A stretch of 64,000 nt of DNA from Pseudomonas promysalinigenes (GTDB lineage: Bacteria; Pseudomonadota; Gammaproteobacteria; Pseudomonadales; Pseudomonadaceae): NCBI RefSeq assembly GCF_014269025.2, contig NZ_CP077094.1:558001-622000 (forward strand), written 5' to 3'. Under the pieces are notes generated by a model. That model was not told where the DNA came from, did not search any database, and saw only the letters and a list, made by a program, of their open reading frames with translations. Shown piece by piece: positions 27,052 through 36,221 of the stretch; within the stretch, counting starts at the first letter, position 1, and each line of letters begins with the position of its first letter. Both the position numbers and the translations under genes were made by a program.

Positions 27052-28368
27052 TCAATATTGGTAACGGAGTAAGGCGTGAGGCAGCGAATGCATGGCGAAA
27101 AACGCCAGCAACGCGATGCACGCCGGCAGCACTAACCACCACACCCGCAAAGGCATTGCCGTCAGTGGTTGGCGGTTTTGCACCAGCGTCAGGCTCAACG
27201 CACACACGCAGCAAGCCAGCAAAGCCCCTGCCAGGATGTCGGTTGGCCAATGCACCCCCAGGTAGACCCGCGACAAGGCAATCGCCAGTGCCGGGATGCA
27301 GCCCATCATTACCCAGGTCAGGCGCAGACGCGCAGGCATGCCGCGCCCTGCCAGCACCGCCAGGGTCAGGAAGAATGCGAACGACGCCGAACTGTGGCCG
27401 CTGGGCATGCTGTAAGTGGTCAGCGGCTCGCTCAGCACTTCTGGCCTGGCCCGGGCGAACAACCATTTCAGCGAGCCATTGGCCAATGCCGTGCCGATCA
27501 GCGTGCCCCCTGCGAAAAGGGCATGGCGCCACTGCCGCGCCAGTAACAGCAGACCCGTCAGCAGGCCGCCCAGGAAGAATTGAGTCTTGAAGTCGCCCAG
27601 GCGGGTCACGATGACCACCGCGCCGTCGATGGCCTTGCTGCGATGCTCTTGCACCAGGGTCATTACACCTTGGTCAAATTCGTGCAGATAAGGCCAGCCA
27701 AGGAAAACCCCGGTCAGCGCAATGAAACTAAGCCCCGCGATCAGCCGAGTACCGTGGCGCTGATCGCGCATGCTGCTGTTGAGGCTCAGCCCGATCAAGG
27801 CCGCCAAGGTCCCCGCGATGATACCGGCATCCAGCCAGAAGCCTTCTGGCAGTGGCAGGCGCATGGCCGCGCCGGTCGCCCAGCCTGGCAGCAGGTAAGC
27901 GACCGACCAGCCAGCGCCGGCCACCAGGCTGACCGCGATGAAGCGCGGCAGCGGCATGTCGAACATCCCGGCGACCATCGGCAGCATTGGCCGCAGCGGG
28001 CCGATGAAGCGGCCTACCAGTAGGCTTGCGATGCCATAGCGCTGAAAGTAGCTCTCGGCACTGCCGATCCACTCTGGGTGATGGCGCAGCACCGGTAGGC
28101 GGCGGATGTTCTGATGAAAGCACTTGCCGATGGTGTAAGACAGCGCATCACCCAGCAGGCCGCCGAGGAACCCCAATAGTAAGGTTTCCCCCAGGCTGAG
28201 TGCGCCACTGCCTGCCAGCACGGCCACCGCGAACAGCAGCACCGTGCCCGGCACGATGATGCCGGCGATGGCCAGGCATTCCACGCACGCCACCAGAAAG
28301 ATCGCCAGACCGAGCCACTGAGGGTTGGCGCTGAGCCAGCCAGTGATGCTGTCGAGCCATTGGCCCAT
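27052..28368 (-). CDS. DedA-PAP2 fusion membrane phosphatase
   Basis: This 438-residue membrane protein joins two domains. Residues 1-200 are DedA-like (IIVPGTVLLFAVAVLAG, then GDALSYTIGKCFHQN and VGRFIGPLRPMLPMVAGMF). The C-terminal half is a PAP2 lipid phosphatase with all three motifs: KWLFARARP, then PSGHSSASFAF, then SRVYLGVHWPTDILAG. The fusion suggests transport and dephosphorylation of a lipid, such as undecaprenyl diphosphate or phosphatidate, by one protein. It is separated from mpg by 3 bases on the same strand. Confidence 0.9.
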   Translation of the reverse strand: MGQWLDSITGWLSANPQWLGLAIFLVACVECLAIAGIIVPGTVLLFAVAVLAGSGALSLGETLLLGFLGGLLGDALSYTIGKCFHQNIRRLPVLRHHPEWIGSAESYFQRYGIASLLVGRFIGPLRPMLPMVAGMFDMPLPRFIAVSLVAGAGWSVAYLLPGWATGAAMRLPLPEGFWLDAGIIAGTLAALIGLSLNSSMRDQRHGTRLIAGLSFIALTGVFLGWPYLHEFDQGVMTLVQEHRSKAIDGAVVIVTRLGDFKTQFFLGGLLTGLLLLARQWRHALFAGGTLIGTALANGSLKWLFARARPEVLSEPLTTYSMPSGHSSASFAFFLTLAVLAGRGMPARLRLTWVMMGCIPALAIALSRVYLGVHWPTDILAGALLACCVCALSLTLVQNRQPLTAMPLRVWWLVLPACIALLAFFAMHSLPHALLRYQY

Positions 28369-28371
28369 GTT

Positions 28372-29064
28372 TCAGCTTCCTTGTTCGAGGATGAAAAAGT
28401 CTTGCCCTTCGAGCTGGCCCCGGCGCAGCGGGTTCCGCGTGCAGAAGCGGGCGAAAGCGGCGTCGATGAAGCGATACGGCAGGTGCTCGTCGCGCCCCTG
28501 GGGGATGCCCAGGCGTGGCGCCTGGATGATCTGCGGCACAGGGAGCGCGCAGTCTTCGACGTAAAGGCGTTGAGGGTCAAAGCGTTGTCCGTCCCAGTGC
28601 GGCACTTTCAGGCCCAAGGCCTTGCACAGCAGGGTCTGCCCGCTGCAAAGGCGCTCGGCTGGGCGCAGGTTGCCGCTGGCATCGGGGTTGTTCAGTTGCA
28701 TCTGCGCCAGGCTGTCGGCGCCTGAGATGGCATCGACCCAGGGGTAGGCAGATTTTATCAGTACCGCGTTGCCTGGGCCGTGGGCGCTGAAGTTGAGCGA
28801 GTCTCCGCCGCGGGCGTAATACATGTAGATGTGCCCGCCATCGAGGAATAGCGCCTTGCGTTTTTCGGTGTAACCCAGCGACGCGTGGCTGCCTTTGTCG
28901 GTCAGGTAATAAGCTTCGGTTTCGATGATGCGTGCAGCCAGCCACAGGTTGCCATGGCGATGACGGATGACTTTGCCTAGCAACGCCTTGGCCAAGGTCT
29001 GGGCGTCGCGGTCGAAGAAACTGTCCGGTAAGGCGCGGGCAGGGCAGGGGGCTGGTGCTGACAT
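28372..29064 (-). CDS. mpg: DNA-3-methyladenine glycosylase (AAG family)
   Basis: Mpg removes alkylated purines to start base-excision repair. The 230-residue protein has the AAG family pattern: LAKALLGKVIRH near the N-terminus, IIETEAYYLTDKGSHASLGY with the catalytic Glu, and GHIYMYYARGGDSLNFS with the conserved tyrosines. It is larger than and unrelated to E. coli AlkA/Tag. The neighbouring fusion phosphatase has no evident functional link. Confidence 0.93.
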   Translation of the reverse strand: MSAPAPCPARALPDSFFDRDAQTLAKALLGKVIRHRHGNLWLAARIIETEAYYLTDKGSHASLGYTEKRKALFLDGGHIYMYYARGGDSLNFSAHGPGNAVLIKSAYPWVDAISGADSLAQMQLNNPDASGNLRPAERLCSGQTLLCKALGLKVPHWDGQRFDPQRLYVEDCALPVPQIIQAPRLGIPQGRDEHLPYRFIDAAFARFCTRNPLRRGQLEGQDFFILEQGS

Positions 29065-29228
29065 GCTGGCGAGTCGTGACTATGAAGGTTGTGATGATAG
29101 CAATGATTGGCTTAATCGAGGCTGAACCGAGACGGTTCGAGACGTGCAGTTACATCTTTCCTATGGAAACTTACACGCCATTTTCTACCATCCGCCACCC
29201 GCCGCTGGGCGTATACCTGCGCGGCAGT

Positions 29229-29234
29229 TATAAT
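29229..29234 (+). promoter_or_regulatory. Candidate -10 box for proA
   Basis: A perfect TATAAT lies 35 bases upstream of the proA start. No good -35 hexamer is seen at 17 bases, so the promoter call is tentative. The 204-base gap between mpg and proA contains no gene. Confidence 0.4.
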
Positions 29235-29268
29235 CAGCCGATTTCCCCTTCGCCAAGACACCGAACCG

Positions 29269-30540
29269 ATGACTGAGTCCGTTCTTGACTACATGACCCG
29301 CCTGGGTCGCGCCGCCCGCCAGGCCTCTCGCGTTATCGCACGTGCCAGCACCGCGCAGAAGAACCGCGCTTTGCAAGCTGCCGCCGATGCGTTGGACGCC
29401 GCGCGCGCCGAGCTCGCTGAAGCCAACGAACGGGACTTGGCCGCAGGCCGTGCCAATGGCCTGGAGCCTGCGCTGCTGGACCGTCTTGCGCTGACTTCGG
29501 CTCGGATCGACGGCATGATCACCGGCCTGCGCCAGGTGGCCAGCTTGCCAGACCCGGTGGGTGCCATCCGCGACATGAGCTACCGCCCGTCGGGCATCCA
29601 GGTTGGCAAGATGCGTGTACCGCTGGGGGTGATCGGGATCATCTACGAGTCGCGCCCCAACGTCACCATCGATGCAGCCAGTCTGTGCCTGAAGTCCGGC
29701 AATGCCACCATCCTGCGTGGCGGCTCCGAGGCCATCCACTCCAACCGCGCCATCGCAGTGTGTATCCAGCGTGGCTTGGCTGCTGCAGGCCTGCCTGCTG
29801 CCGTGGTGCAAGTGGTCGAGACTACCGACCGCGAGGCGGTTGGCGCGCTGATCAGCATGCCCGAGTTCGTCGATGTGATCGTGCCGCGTGGTGGCAGGGG
29901 CCTGATCGAGCGCATCAGCCGCGATGCTCGCGTGCCGGTCATCAAACACCTGGACGGCATCTGCCACGTCTATGTGGCTGAGCACGCCGAGCTGGACAAG
30001 GCGTGGCGCGTGGCATTCAACGCCAAGACCTACCGCTACGGCATCTGTGGTGCGATGGAGACCCTGCTGGTCGACCAGCGCGTGGCCGAAGCCTTCCTGC
30101 CGGAAATGGCTCGCCGCTTCCAGGACAAAGGTGTCGAGTTGCGTGGCTGCAAGCTGACCTGCGCATTGATCGACGCCAAGCCAGCCAGCGAAGACGACTG
30201 GCACACCGAATACCTCGACGCGATCCTCTCGATCCGTGTCGTCGAGGGTTTGGACCAGGCCATCGAACATATCAACCACTACGGCTCTCACCACACCGAT
30301 TCGATCATCACCGAGCACCAGGGCCAGGCCCGTCAGTTCATGGCTGAGGTCGACTCGGCATCGGTGATGCTCAACACGCCGACCTGCTTTGCCGATGGCT
30401 TCGAATATGGTCTGGGCGCGGAGATCGGCATTTCCACCGACAAGCTGCACGCCCGCGGCCCTGTCGGTCTGGAAGGCTTGACCTGCGAGAAGTACGTGGT
30501 GATCGGCGACGGCCAATTGCGCGGCCAGGAGTCCTGCTGA
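29269..30540 (+). CDS. proA: Gamma-glutamyl phosphate reductase
   Basis: ProA reduces gamma-glutamyl phosphate to glutamate semialdehyde with NADPH, the second step of proline synthesis. The 423-residue aldehyde-dehydrogenase-fold protein has [20 protein letters not shown] at the nucleotide site (about residues 115-140), and the catalytic Cys in [13 protein letters not shown] near residue 255. The C-terminal [20 protein letters not shown] is highly conserved. nadD begins 1 base after it, so the two are coupled. Confidence 0.97.
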   Translation: MTESVLDYMTRLGRAARQASRVIARASTAQKNRALQAAADALDAARAELAEANERDLAAGRANGLEPALLDRLALTSARIDGMITGLRQVASLPDPVGAIRDMSYRPSGIQVGKMRVPLGVIGIIYESRPNVTIDAASLCLKSGNATILRGGSEAIHSNRAIAVCIQRGLAAAGLPAAVVQVVETTDREAVGALISMPEFVDVIVPRGGRGLIERISRDARVPVIKHLDGICHVYVAEHAELDKAWRVAFNAKTYRYGICGAMETLLVDQRVAEAFLPEMARRFQDKGVELRGCKLTCALIDAKPASEDDWHTEYLDAILSIRVVEGLDQAIEHINHYGSHHTDSIITEHQGQARQFMAEVDSASVMLNTPTCFADGFEYGLGAEIGISTDKLHARGPVGLEGLTCEKYVVIGDGQLRGQESC

Positions 30541-30541
30541 G

Positions 30542-31201
30542 TTGAGCAAGGCCCAGGCAGTCCGGCGCATCGGCATTCTTGGCGGTACTTTCGACCCCGT
30601 GCACATCGGCCACCTGCGCAGCGCGCTGGAAGTGGCCGAGTTCATGGCGCTCGATGAGCTGCGCCTGTTGCCCAACGCCCGCCCGCCGCACCGTGATACC
30701 CCCCAGGTAGCGGCACAAGACCGCCTGGCCATGGTTCGCGAAGCGGTGCAGGGCGTCAGCTGCCTGAGTGTCGATGCTCGTGAACTGGAACGCGACAAGC
30801 CGTCGTACACCATCGACACGCTGGAGTCGGTGCGCCTGGAGCTCGGTCCCGACGACCAACTGTTCTTGCTGTTGGGCTGGGATGCCTTCTGCGGCCTGCC
30901 CACCTGGCACCGCTGGGACGAATTGCTGCAACACTGTCATATCCTGGTGCTGCAACGCCCGGATGCCGACGTTGAACCCCCTGACGAGTTGCGCAACCTG
31001 CTGGCTGCGCGCTCGGAGAGCGATCCCACCGCCATGTCCGGCCCGGCGGGGAATATTTCGTTCATCTGGCAGACGCCGCTTGCGGTGTCCGCTACACAGA
31101 TCCGACAGCTGCTGGCCAGCGGCAAATCGGTGAGGTTCCTGGTGCCGGACGCCGTACTGGCCTACATCGAGGCGCACGAACTGTATCGTGCCCCTAACTG
31201 A
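30542..31201 (+). CDS. nadD: Nicotinate-nucleotide adenylyltransferase
   Basis: NadD joins ATP to nicotinate mononucleotide to form deamido-NAD. The 219-residue protein has the nucleotidyltransferase loop [20 protein letters not shown] (HxGH near residue 24) and the second ATP-binding motif [15 protein letters not shown] near the C-terminus (ISSTxIR-type). The start is a TTG at 30542, one base after the proA stop, with AGGAG about 11 bases upstream; there is no ATG before the family's conserved start. Confidence 0.95.
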   Translation: MSKAQAVRRIGILGGTFDPVHIGHLRSALEVAEFMALDELRLLPNARPPHRDTPQVAAQDRLAMVREAVQGVSCLSVDARELERDKPSYTIDTLESVRLELGPDDQLFLLLGWDAFCGLPTWHRWDELLQHCHILVLQRPDADVEPPDELRNLLAARSESDPTAMSGPAGNISFIWQTPLAVSATQIRQLLASGKSVRFLVPDAVLAYIEAHELYRAPN

Positions 31202-31245
31202 CGGTGCCCGAGGGCGCCTCATCCAAACGAGTTGAAGAGTTTTTT

Positions 31246-31668
31246 ATGAGCAAGCAGAAAATCAATGGCGAAGAACTGGTCAAGCTGACCATCAGCGCCC
31301 TGGAAGACGTCAAGGCCCAGGACATCCAGGTCATCGACGTGCGCGAAAAGCACAGCCTGACCGATTACATGATCATTGCCACCGGTACCTCCAACCGCCA
31401 GATCAACGCGATGCTGGAAAAGGTCCGTGAGTCGGTCAAAAAACAGGGCGCGCAGCCTCTGGGTGAAGAAGGCAAGGGCGACAGTGATTGGGTACTGCTG
31501 GACCTGAACGACGTCATCGTTCACATGATGACCGCTGCAGCTCGCCAGTTCTATGATCTGGAGCGCCTGTGGATGGGTGCCGAGCAAAGCCGTGCCGCCG
31601 ATGCCAAGCACCACAGCCCGGAAAACGCCAGCGACTATTTCACCGACAAGCTCAAAGACCGGGAATAA
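31246..31668 (+). CDS. rsfS: Ribosomal silencing factor RsfS
   Basis: RsfS binds uL14 on the 50S subunit and blocks joining of the 30S subunit in starvation. The 140-residue protein starts MSKQKINGEELVKL. Conserved text includes VREKHSLTDYMIIATGTSNRQ and GDSDWVLLDLNDVIVHMMT near the middle. A longer frame upstream lacks a good site. It is followed by rlmH after 9 bases; the pair and nadD form a typical cluster. Confidence 0.95.
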   Translation: MSKQKINGEELVKLTISALEDVKAQDIQVIDVREKHSLTDYMIIATGTSNRQINAMLEKVRESVKKQGAQPLGEEGKGDSDWVLLDLNDVIVHMMTAAARQFYDLERLWMGAEQSRAADAKHHSPENASDYFTDKLKDRE

Positions 31669-31677
31669 GGAAGCGTC

Positions 31678-32145
31678 GTGCGTCTTCGCCTGATCGCGGT
31701 CGGCTCGCGCATGCCCAAATGGGTCGAGGAAGGCTGGCATGAATATGCCAAGCGCCTGCCCCAGGAGCTGTCGTTGGAGCTGGTGGAAATCCCGCTCAAT
31801 ACCCGTGGCAAGAATGCCGATGTCGCCCGCCTGATCCGTCAGGAGGGCGAGGCCATGCTGAGCAAGGTTCAGCCAGGGGAACGCATCGTAACCCTCGAGG
31901 TCCATGGCAAGCCCTGGAGTACCGAGCAGTTGGCGAGCGAGCTGGACCGCTGGCGCCTGGACTCACGCACGGTGAATTTGATGGTGGGCGGCCCGGAGGG
32001 GCTGGCGCCTGAGGTCTGTGCACGCGCCGAGCAGCGCTGGTCGCTATCGCCGCTGACCCTACCGCACCCGTTGGTAAGGATACTGATCGGCGAGCAGATC
32101 TATCGCGCCTGGACAGTCTTGTCCGGGCACCCTTACCACAAATGA
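31678..32145 (+). CDS. rlmH: 23S rRNA (pseudouridine1915-N3)-methyltransferase
   Basis: RlmH methylates pseudouridine 1915 in 23S rRNA of the assembled 70S ribosome using SAM. The 155-residue SPOUT protein starts at a GTG. It has the knot segment [13 protein letters not shown] (about residues 101-113) and the C-terminal [20 protein letters not shown] followed by [10 protein letters not shown], diagnostic of the family. It forms a homodimer by knowledge of the family. mrdA follows after 16 bases. Confidence 0.96.
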   Translation: MRLRLIAVGSRMPKWVEEGWHEYAKRLPQELSLELVEIPLNTRGKNADVARLIRQEGEAMLSKVQPGERIVTLEVHGKPWSTEQLASELDRWRLDSRTVNLMVGGPEGLAPEVCARAEQRWSLSPLTLPHPLVRILIGEQIYRAWTVLSGHPYHK

Positions 32146-32161
32146 GCCTGTAAGCAGTCCG

Positions 32162-34051
32162 ATGTCGCAGCCGATCCGTCTCAAGGACCACGAGAAAGAC
32201 GCCCGCCTGGTGCGTAACCGCGTCGTGGTCGGCGCGGTGGCGGTGATGCTGCTCATCTGCGTGCTGATTGCGCGGTTGTATTACCTGCAGATCATCCAGT
32301 ACGACTATCACTCCACGCTGTCGGAAAACAATCGGGTGCATGTGCAGCCCATTCCGCCTACCCGTGGGCTGATATTCGATCGCAATGGCGTGATCATCGC
32401 AGACAACCGGCCAAGCTTCAGCCTGTCGATGACCCGCGAACGTGCAGGCAACTGGCAGGAAGTGCTGGACACCATCGTCCAGGTGCTGGAGCTGACCCCA
32501 GATGACCGAGCGCTGTTCGAAAAGCGCATGAAGCAGGGGCGTCGGCCATTCGAGCCTGTGCCTATCCTGTTCGAGCTCAACGAAGAGCAGATCGCTCGGG
32601 TGGCGGTCAACCAGTTCCGCCTCCCAGGGGTAGAAGTGGTCGCCCAACTGGTGCGTCATTATCCTCAGGGTGCGCATTTCGCCCATTCGGTGGGTTACGT
32701 CGGGCGGATCAACGAAAAAGAGCTCAAATCGCTCGACCCTGTGAATTACAGCGGCACCCACCATATCGGCAAGACCGGCATCGAGCGCTTCTACGAGCCA
32801 GAGTTGCACGGCCAGGTGGGTTACGAGGAAGTCGAAACCAATGCCCGCGGCCGTGTGCTGCGCGTGCTCAAGCGTACCGACCCCAAGCCTGGCAAGGACA
32901 TCGTGCTGAGCCTGGATATCAAGCTGCAGGAAGCCGCCGAGGCCGCCCTGGGTGGCCGGCGTGGCGCCGTGGTAGCGCTCGACCCGCGCACCGGCGAAGT
33001 ACTGGCCATGGTCAGCCAGCCCAGCTTCGACCCCAACCTGTTCGTCACGGGCATCAGTTTCAAAGCCTACGCCGAGCTGCGCGACTCGATCGACCGGCCG
33101 CTGTTCAACCGTGTGTTGCGCGGGCTTTACCCCCCAGGCTCGACCATCAAGCCTGCGGTGGCCATCGCAGGCCTCGACAGTGGCGTGGTCAACGCCAGCA
33201 GCCGGGTGTTCGACCCTGGTTATTACCAGCTGCCCAACTACGATCACAAATACCGTAACTGGAACCGTACCGGTGACGGCTGGGTGGACCTGGATACCGC
33301 AATCATGCGCTCCAACGACACCTACTTCTACGACCTTGCCCACAAGATGGGCATCGACCGGCTCTCCAGCTACATGAACAAATTCGGCATCGGCCAGAAG
33401 GTTGCCCTGGATATGTTCGAGGAGTCGCCGGGCCTGATGCCATCGCGTGAGTGGAAGCGGGCAACGCGCCGTCAGGCCTGGTTCCCGGGTGAAACCTTGA
33501 TCCTCGGGATCGGCCAGGGCTACATGCAGGCAACCCCACTGCAACTGGCCCAAGCCACCGCGTTGATCGCCAACAAAGGCGTGTGGAACCGCCCACACCT
33601 GGCCAAGACCATCGAAGGCCAGGCGCCGCTGGACCCCAACCCTATGCAGGACATCGTCCTGCGTGACAAGTCCGACTGGGCCAAGGTCACCCACGGTATG
33701 GAACAGGTCATGCACAACGCCCGCGGTACTGCGCGCAAGGCTGCGGTCGGCGCCCAGTACCGCATTGCCGGCAAAAGCGGCACCGCCCAGGTGGTGGCGA
33801 TCAAGCAGGGCGAGAAGTATGACCGTAACAAACTCCAGGAACGCCACCGCGACCACGCGCTGTTCGTGGCCTTCGCCCCGGCTGACGATCCGAAGATCGT
33901 GGTCTCGGTGATGGTTGAGAACGGCGAGTCGGGCTCTGGCGTTGCCGCCCCTGTGGTGCGGCAGATCATGGATGCCTGGCTGCTCGATGAAAGCGGCCGG
34001 CTCAAGAGCGAATTCGCGCCTGCCACCGTCGCCCAGGAAACGGCCCAGTGA
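32162..34051 (+). CDS. mrdA: Penicillin-binding protein 2 (elongation transpeptidase)
   Basis: PBP2 is the transpeptidase of the rod complex. The 629-residue protein has a cytoplasmic N-tail, a single membrane anchor (VGAVAVMLLICVLIARLYYL), a pedestal, and a transpeptidase domain. The motifs are the nucleophile in YPPGSTIKPAVA (SxxK), SND in IMRSNDTYFYD, and KSGTAQVV (KxG). RodA, its glycosyltransferase partner, follows with a 4-base overlap. Confidence 0.97.
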   Translation: MSQPIRLKDHEKDARLVRNRVVVGAVAVMLLICVLIARLYYLQIIQYDYHSTLSENNRVHVQPIPPTRGLIFDRNGVIIADNRPSFSLSMTRERAGNWQEVLDTIVQVLELTPDDRALFEKRMKQGRRPFEPVPILFELNEEQIARVAVNQFRLPGVEVVAQLVRHYPQGAHFAHSVGYVGRINEKELKSLDPVNYSGTHHIGKTGIERFYEPELHGQVGYEEVETNARGRVLRVLKRTDPKPGKDIVLSLDIKLQEAAEAALGGRRGAVVALDPRTGEVLAMVSQPSFDPNLFVTGISFKAYAELRDSIDRPLFNRVLRGLYPPGSTIKPAVAIAGLDSGVVNASSRVFDPGYYQLPNYDHKYRNWNRTGDGWVDLDTAIMRSNDTYFYDLAHKMGIDRLSSYMNKFGIGQKVALDMFEESPGLMPSREWKRATRRQAWFPGETLILGIGQGYMQATPLQLAQATALIANKGVWNRPHLAKTIEGQAPLDPNPMQDIVLRDKSDWAKVTHGMEQVMHNARGTARKAAVGAQYRIAGKSGTAQVVAIKQGEKYDRNKLQERHRDHALFVAFAPADDPKIVVSVMVENGESGSGVAAPVVRQIMDAWLLDESGRLKSEFAPATVAQETAQ

Positions 34052-35193
34052 AGAACAATTTCGATCGCATGCTCTCAAGCGAGGACGTGATGCGTCGACG
34101 CGCCAGCTTCCTGCAGCGCATCCACATCGACGGCCCCTTGCTCATCATCCTGCTGACCCTCGCGGCCGGCAGCCTGTTCGTGCTCTATTCAGCCAGTGGC
34201 AAGAACTGGGACCTGCTGCTCAAGCAGGCGACTTCGTTCGGCATCGGGCTGGTTTCGATGTTCGTCATCGCCCAGTTGGAACCGCGCTTCATGGCGCGTT
34301 GGGTGCCGTTGGCGTACCTGGTGGGGGTGTTCCTGCTGGTGGTGGTGGATGTCATGGGCCACAACGCCATGGGTGCCACGCGCTGGATCAACATCCCCGG
34401 GGTGATCCGCTTCCAGCCTTCGGAATTTCTCAAGATCATCATGCCGGCGACCATCGCCTGGTACCTCTCCAAACGTACCTTGCCGCCGCACCTGAAACAC
34501 GTGGCAATAAGCCTGGTGTTGATCGGAGTGCCATTCATTCTTATCGTCCGGCAACCTGACCTGGGCACGGCGCTGCTGATTCTCGCCTCCGGCGCTTTCG
34601 TGCTGTTCATGGGTGGCCTGCGCTGGCGCTGGATTCTCAGCGTGCTGGCAGCAACGGTGCCTGTAGCGGTGGCGATGTGGTTCTTCGTGATGCACGACTA
34701 CCAGAAGCAGCGCGTTCTGACCTTCCTGGACCCCGAGAGCGACCCCCTGGGTACCGGCTGGAACATCATCCAGTCGAAGGCTGCGATTGGCTCCGGTGGC
34801 GTGTTTGGCAAGGGGTGGCTGCTGGGCACCCAGTCACACCTGGACTTTCTTCCGGAAAGCCACACCGACTTCATCATCGCGGTGCTCGGCGAAGAGTTCG
34901 GTCTGGTGGGTATCTGTCTGCTGTTGATCGTCTACCTGCTGCTGATCGGCCGTGGGCTGATGATTACTGCCCAGGCGCAAACGCTGTTCGGCAAGTTGCT
35001 GGCTGGCAGCTTGACCATGACCTTCTTCGTTTATGTGTTCGTCAATATCGGCATGGTCAGTGGCCTGCTGCCCGTGGTGGGCGTGCCGCTGCCCTTCATT
35101 AGCTATGGCGGAACTTCGTTGGTGACGCTGCTGTCAGCGTTTGGCGTTTTGATGTCGATCCACACGCACCGCAAATGGATCGCCCAGGTTTGA
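34048..35193 (+). CDS. rodA: Rod-shape glycosyltransferase RodA
   Basis: RodA is the SEDS-family peptidoglycan polymerase that works with PBP2. There are about 10 membrane segments. Signature sequences are SEFLKIIMPATIAWYLSKRT, FLDPESDPLGTGWNIIQSKA, FLPESHTDFIIAVLGEEFGL and VVGVPLPFISYGGTSLVTLL. The frame opens at a GTG inside the mrdA stop, giving 381 residues and translational coupling. An ATG at 34090, with a GAGG site, would give 367. I list the longer version because of the overlap; the true start is uncertain. Confidence 0.94.
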   Translation: MKNNFDRMLSSEDVMRRRASFLQRIHIDGPLLIILLTLAAGSLFVLYSASGKNWDLLLKQATSFGIGLVSMFVIAQLEPRFMARWVPLAYLVGVFLLVVVDVMGHNAMGATRWINIPGVIRFQPSEFLKIIMPATIAWYLSKRTLPPHLKHVAISLVLIGVPFILIVRQPDLGTALLILASGAFVLFMGGLRWRWILSVLAATVPVAVAMWFFVMHDYQKQRVLTFLDPESDPLGTGWNIIQSKAAIGSGGVFGKGWLLGTQSHLDFLPESHTDFIIAVLGEEFGLVGICLLLIVYLLLIGRGLMITAQAQTLFGKLLAGSLTMTFFVYVFVNIGMVSGLLPVVGVPLPFISYGGTSLVTLLSAFGVLMSIHTHRKWIAQV

Positions 35194-35210
35194 AAAAGGT
35201 GAAGAATTTG

Positions 35211-36221
35211 ATGCAAACAGTGCGTAACTGGGCTGCCCGTTGTGTGCCGTGGTTTGGTGCGGTGGGCCTGTTCGGCGCTGTACAACTGGCCCATGCCGGC
35301 GACTACGACAACTCGCCGCAGGTGGCCGAGTTCGTGGGCCAGATGAGCCGTGACTACGGTTTTGCCCCCGAGCAATTGATGGGCGTGTTCAAGGAAGTGC
35401 AGCGCAAGCAGTCGATCCTCGATGCCATCTCCCGCCCTGCCGAGCGGGTCAAGCCGTGGAAGGACTACCGGCCCATGTTCATCACCGACGCCCGCATCGC
35501 CCGCGGTGTCGACTTCTGGCGCCAGCATGAGGCAGTTCTTGCCCGCGCCGAGCAGGAATATGGCGTACCTGCGCAATACATCGTCGCCATCATTGGTGTC
35601 GAAACATTCTTCGGCCGCAACACCGGCAACTTCCGCGTGATCGATGCCCTGTCGACCCTGGGCTTCGACTACCCGCCCCGTGCCGAATTCTTCCGCAAGG
35701 AACTGCGCGAGTACCTGCTATTGGCTCGCGACGAGCAACTCGACCCGCTGACGCTCAAAGGTTCCTACGCCGGCGCCATGGGCCTGCCGCAGTTCATGCC
35801 CAGCAGCTTTCGCAACTACGCTGTGGACTTCGACGGCGATGGCCACATCAATATCTGGAACAACCCCGACGATGCCATCGGCAGCGTAGCCAACTACTTC
35901 AAGCGCCATGGCTGGGTGGCAGGCGAGGGTGTGGTCAGCCGTGCCCAGGTCAGTGGCTCGCAGGCAGACCTTGGCCTGACTACCGGCATCGAACCTGTTA
36001 AAACCGTCGGGCAGTTGCAGGCCCTGGGCTGGTCGAGCCATGATGCGTTGCGCGATGATCTGCCGGTAACCGCGTTCCGCCTGGATGGCGAGAACGGCCC
36101 TGAATACTGGATGGGCCTGAAAAACTTCTACGCGATCACTCGCTACAACCGCAGCGTGATGTATGCCATGGCGGTGCATCAGCTAGCTCAACAGCTGGTC
36201 CAAGTACGGGGCGTCAAGTAA
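35211..36221 (+). CDS. mltB: Membrane-bound lytic murein transglycosylase B
   Basis: MltB cleaves the glycan backbone to 1,6-anhydromuropeptides in the periplasm. The 336-residue protein has a signal peptide (ending VQLAHA), with no lipobox Cys, unlike E. coli MltB. The catalytic Glu is in VAIIGVETFFGRNTG; the calcium-like loop DFDGDGHINIWNNPDDAIGS follows. The ATG at 35211 has AAGGTGAAG upstream; another frame start 21 bases before is possible. The gene follows rodA with a short gap. Confidence 0.94.
   Translation: MQTVRNWAARCVPWFGAVGLFGAVQLAHAGDYDNSPQVAEFVGQMSRDYGFAPEQLMGVFKEVQRKQSILDAISRPAERVKPWKDYRPMFITDARIARGVDFWRQHEAVLARAEQEYGVPAQYIVAIIGVETFFGRNTGNFRVIDALSTLGFDYPPRAEFFRKELREYLLLARDEQLDPLTLKGSYAGAMGLPQFMPSSFRNYAVDFDGDGHINIWNNPDDAIGSVANYFKRHGWVAGEGVVSRAQVSGSQADLGLTTGIEPVKTVGQLQALGWSSHDALRDDLPVTAFRLDGENGPEYWMGLKNFYAITRYNRSVMYAMAVHQLAQQLVQVRGVK

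Noticed and set aside
31796..34078. 760-codon minus-strand frame over mrdA
   Set aside because: It is exactly antisense to PBP2, which has all motifs; no start signal or known domain.
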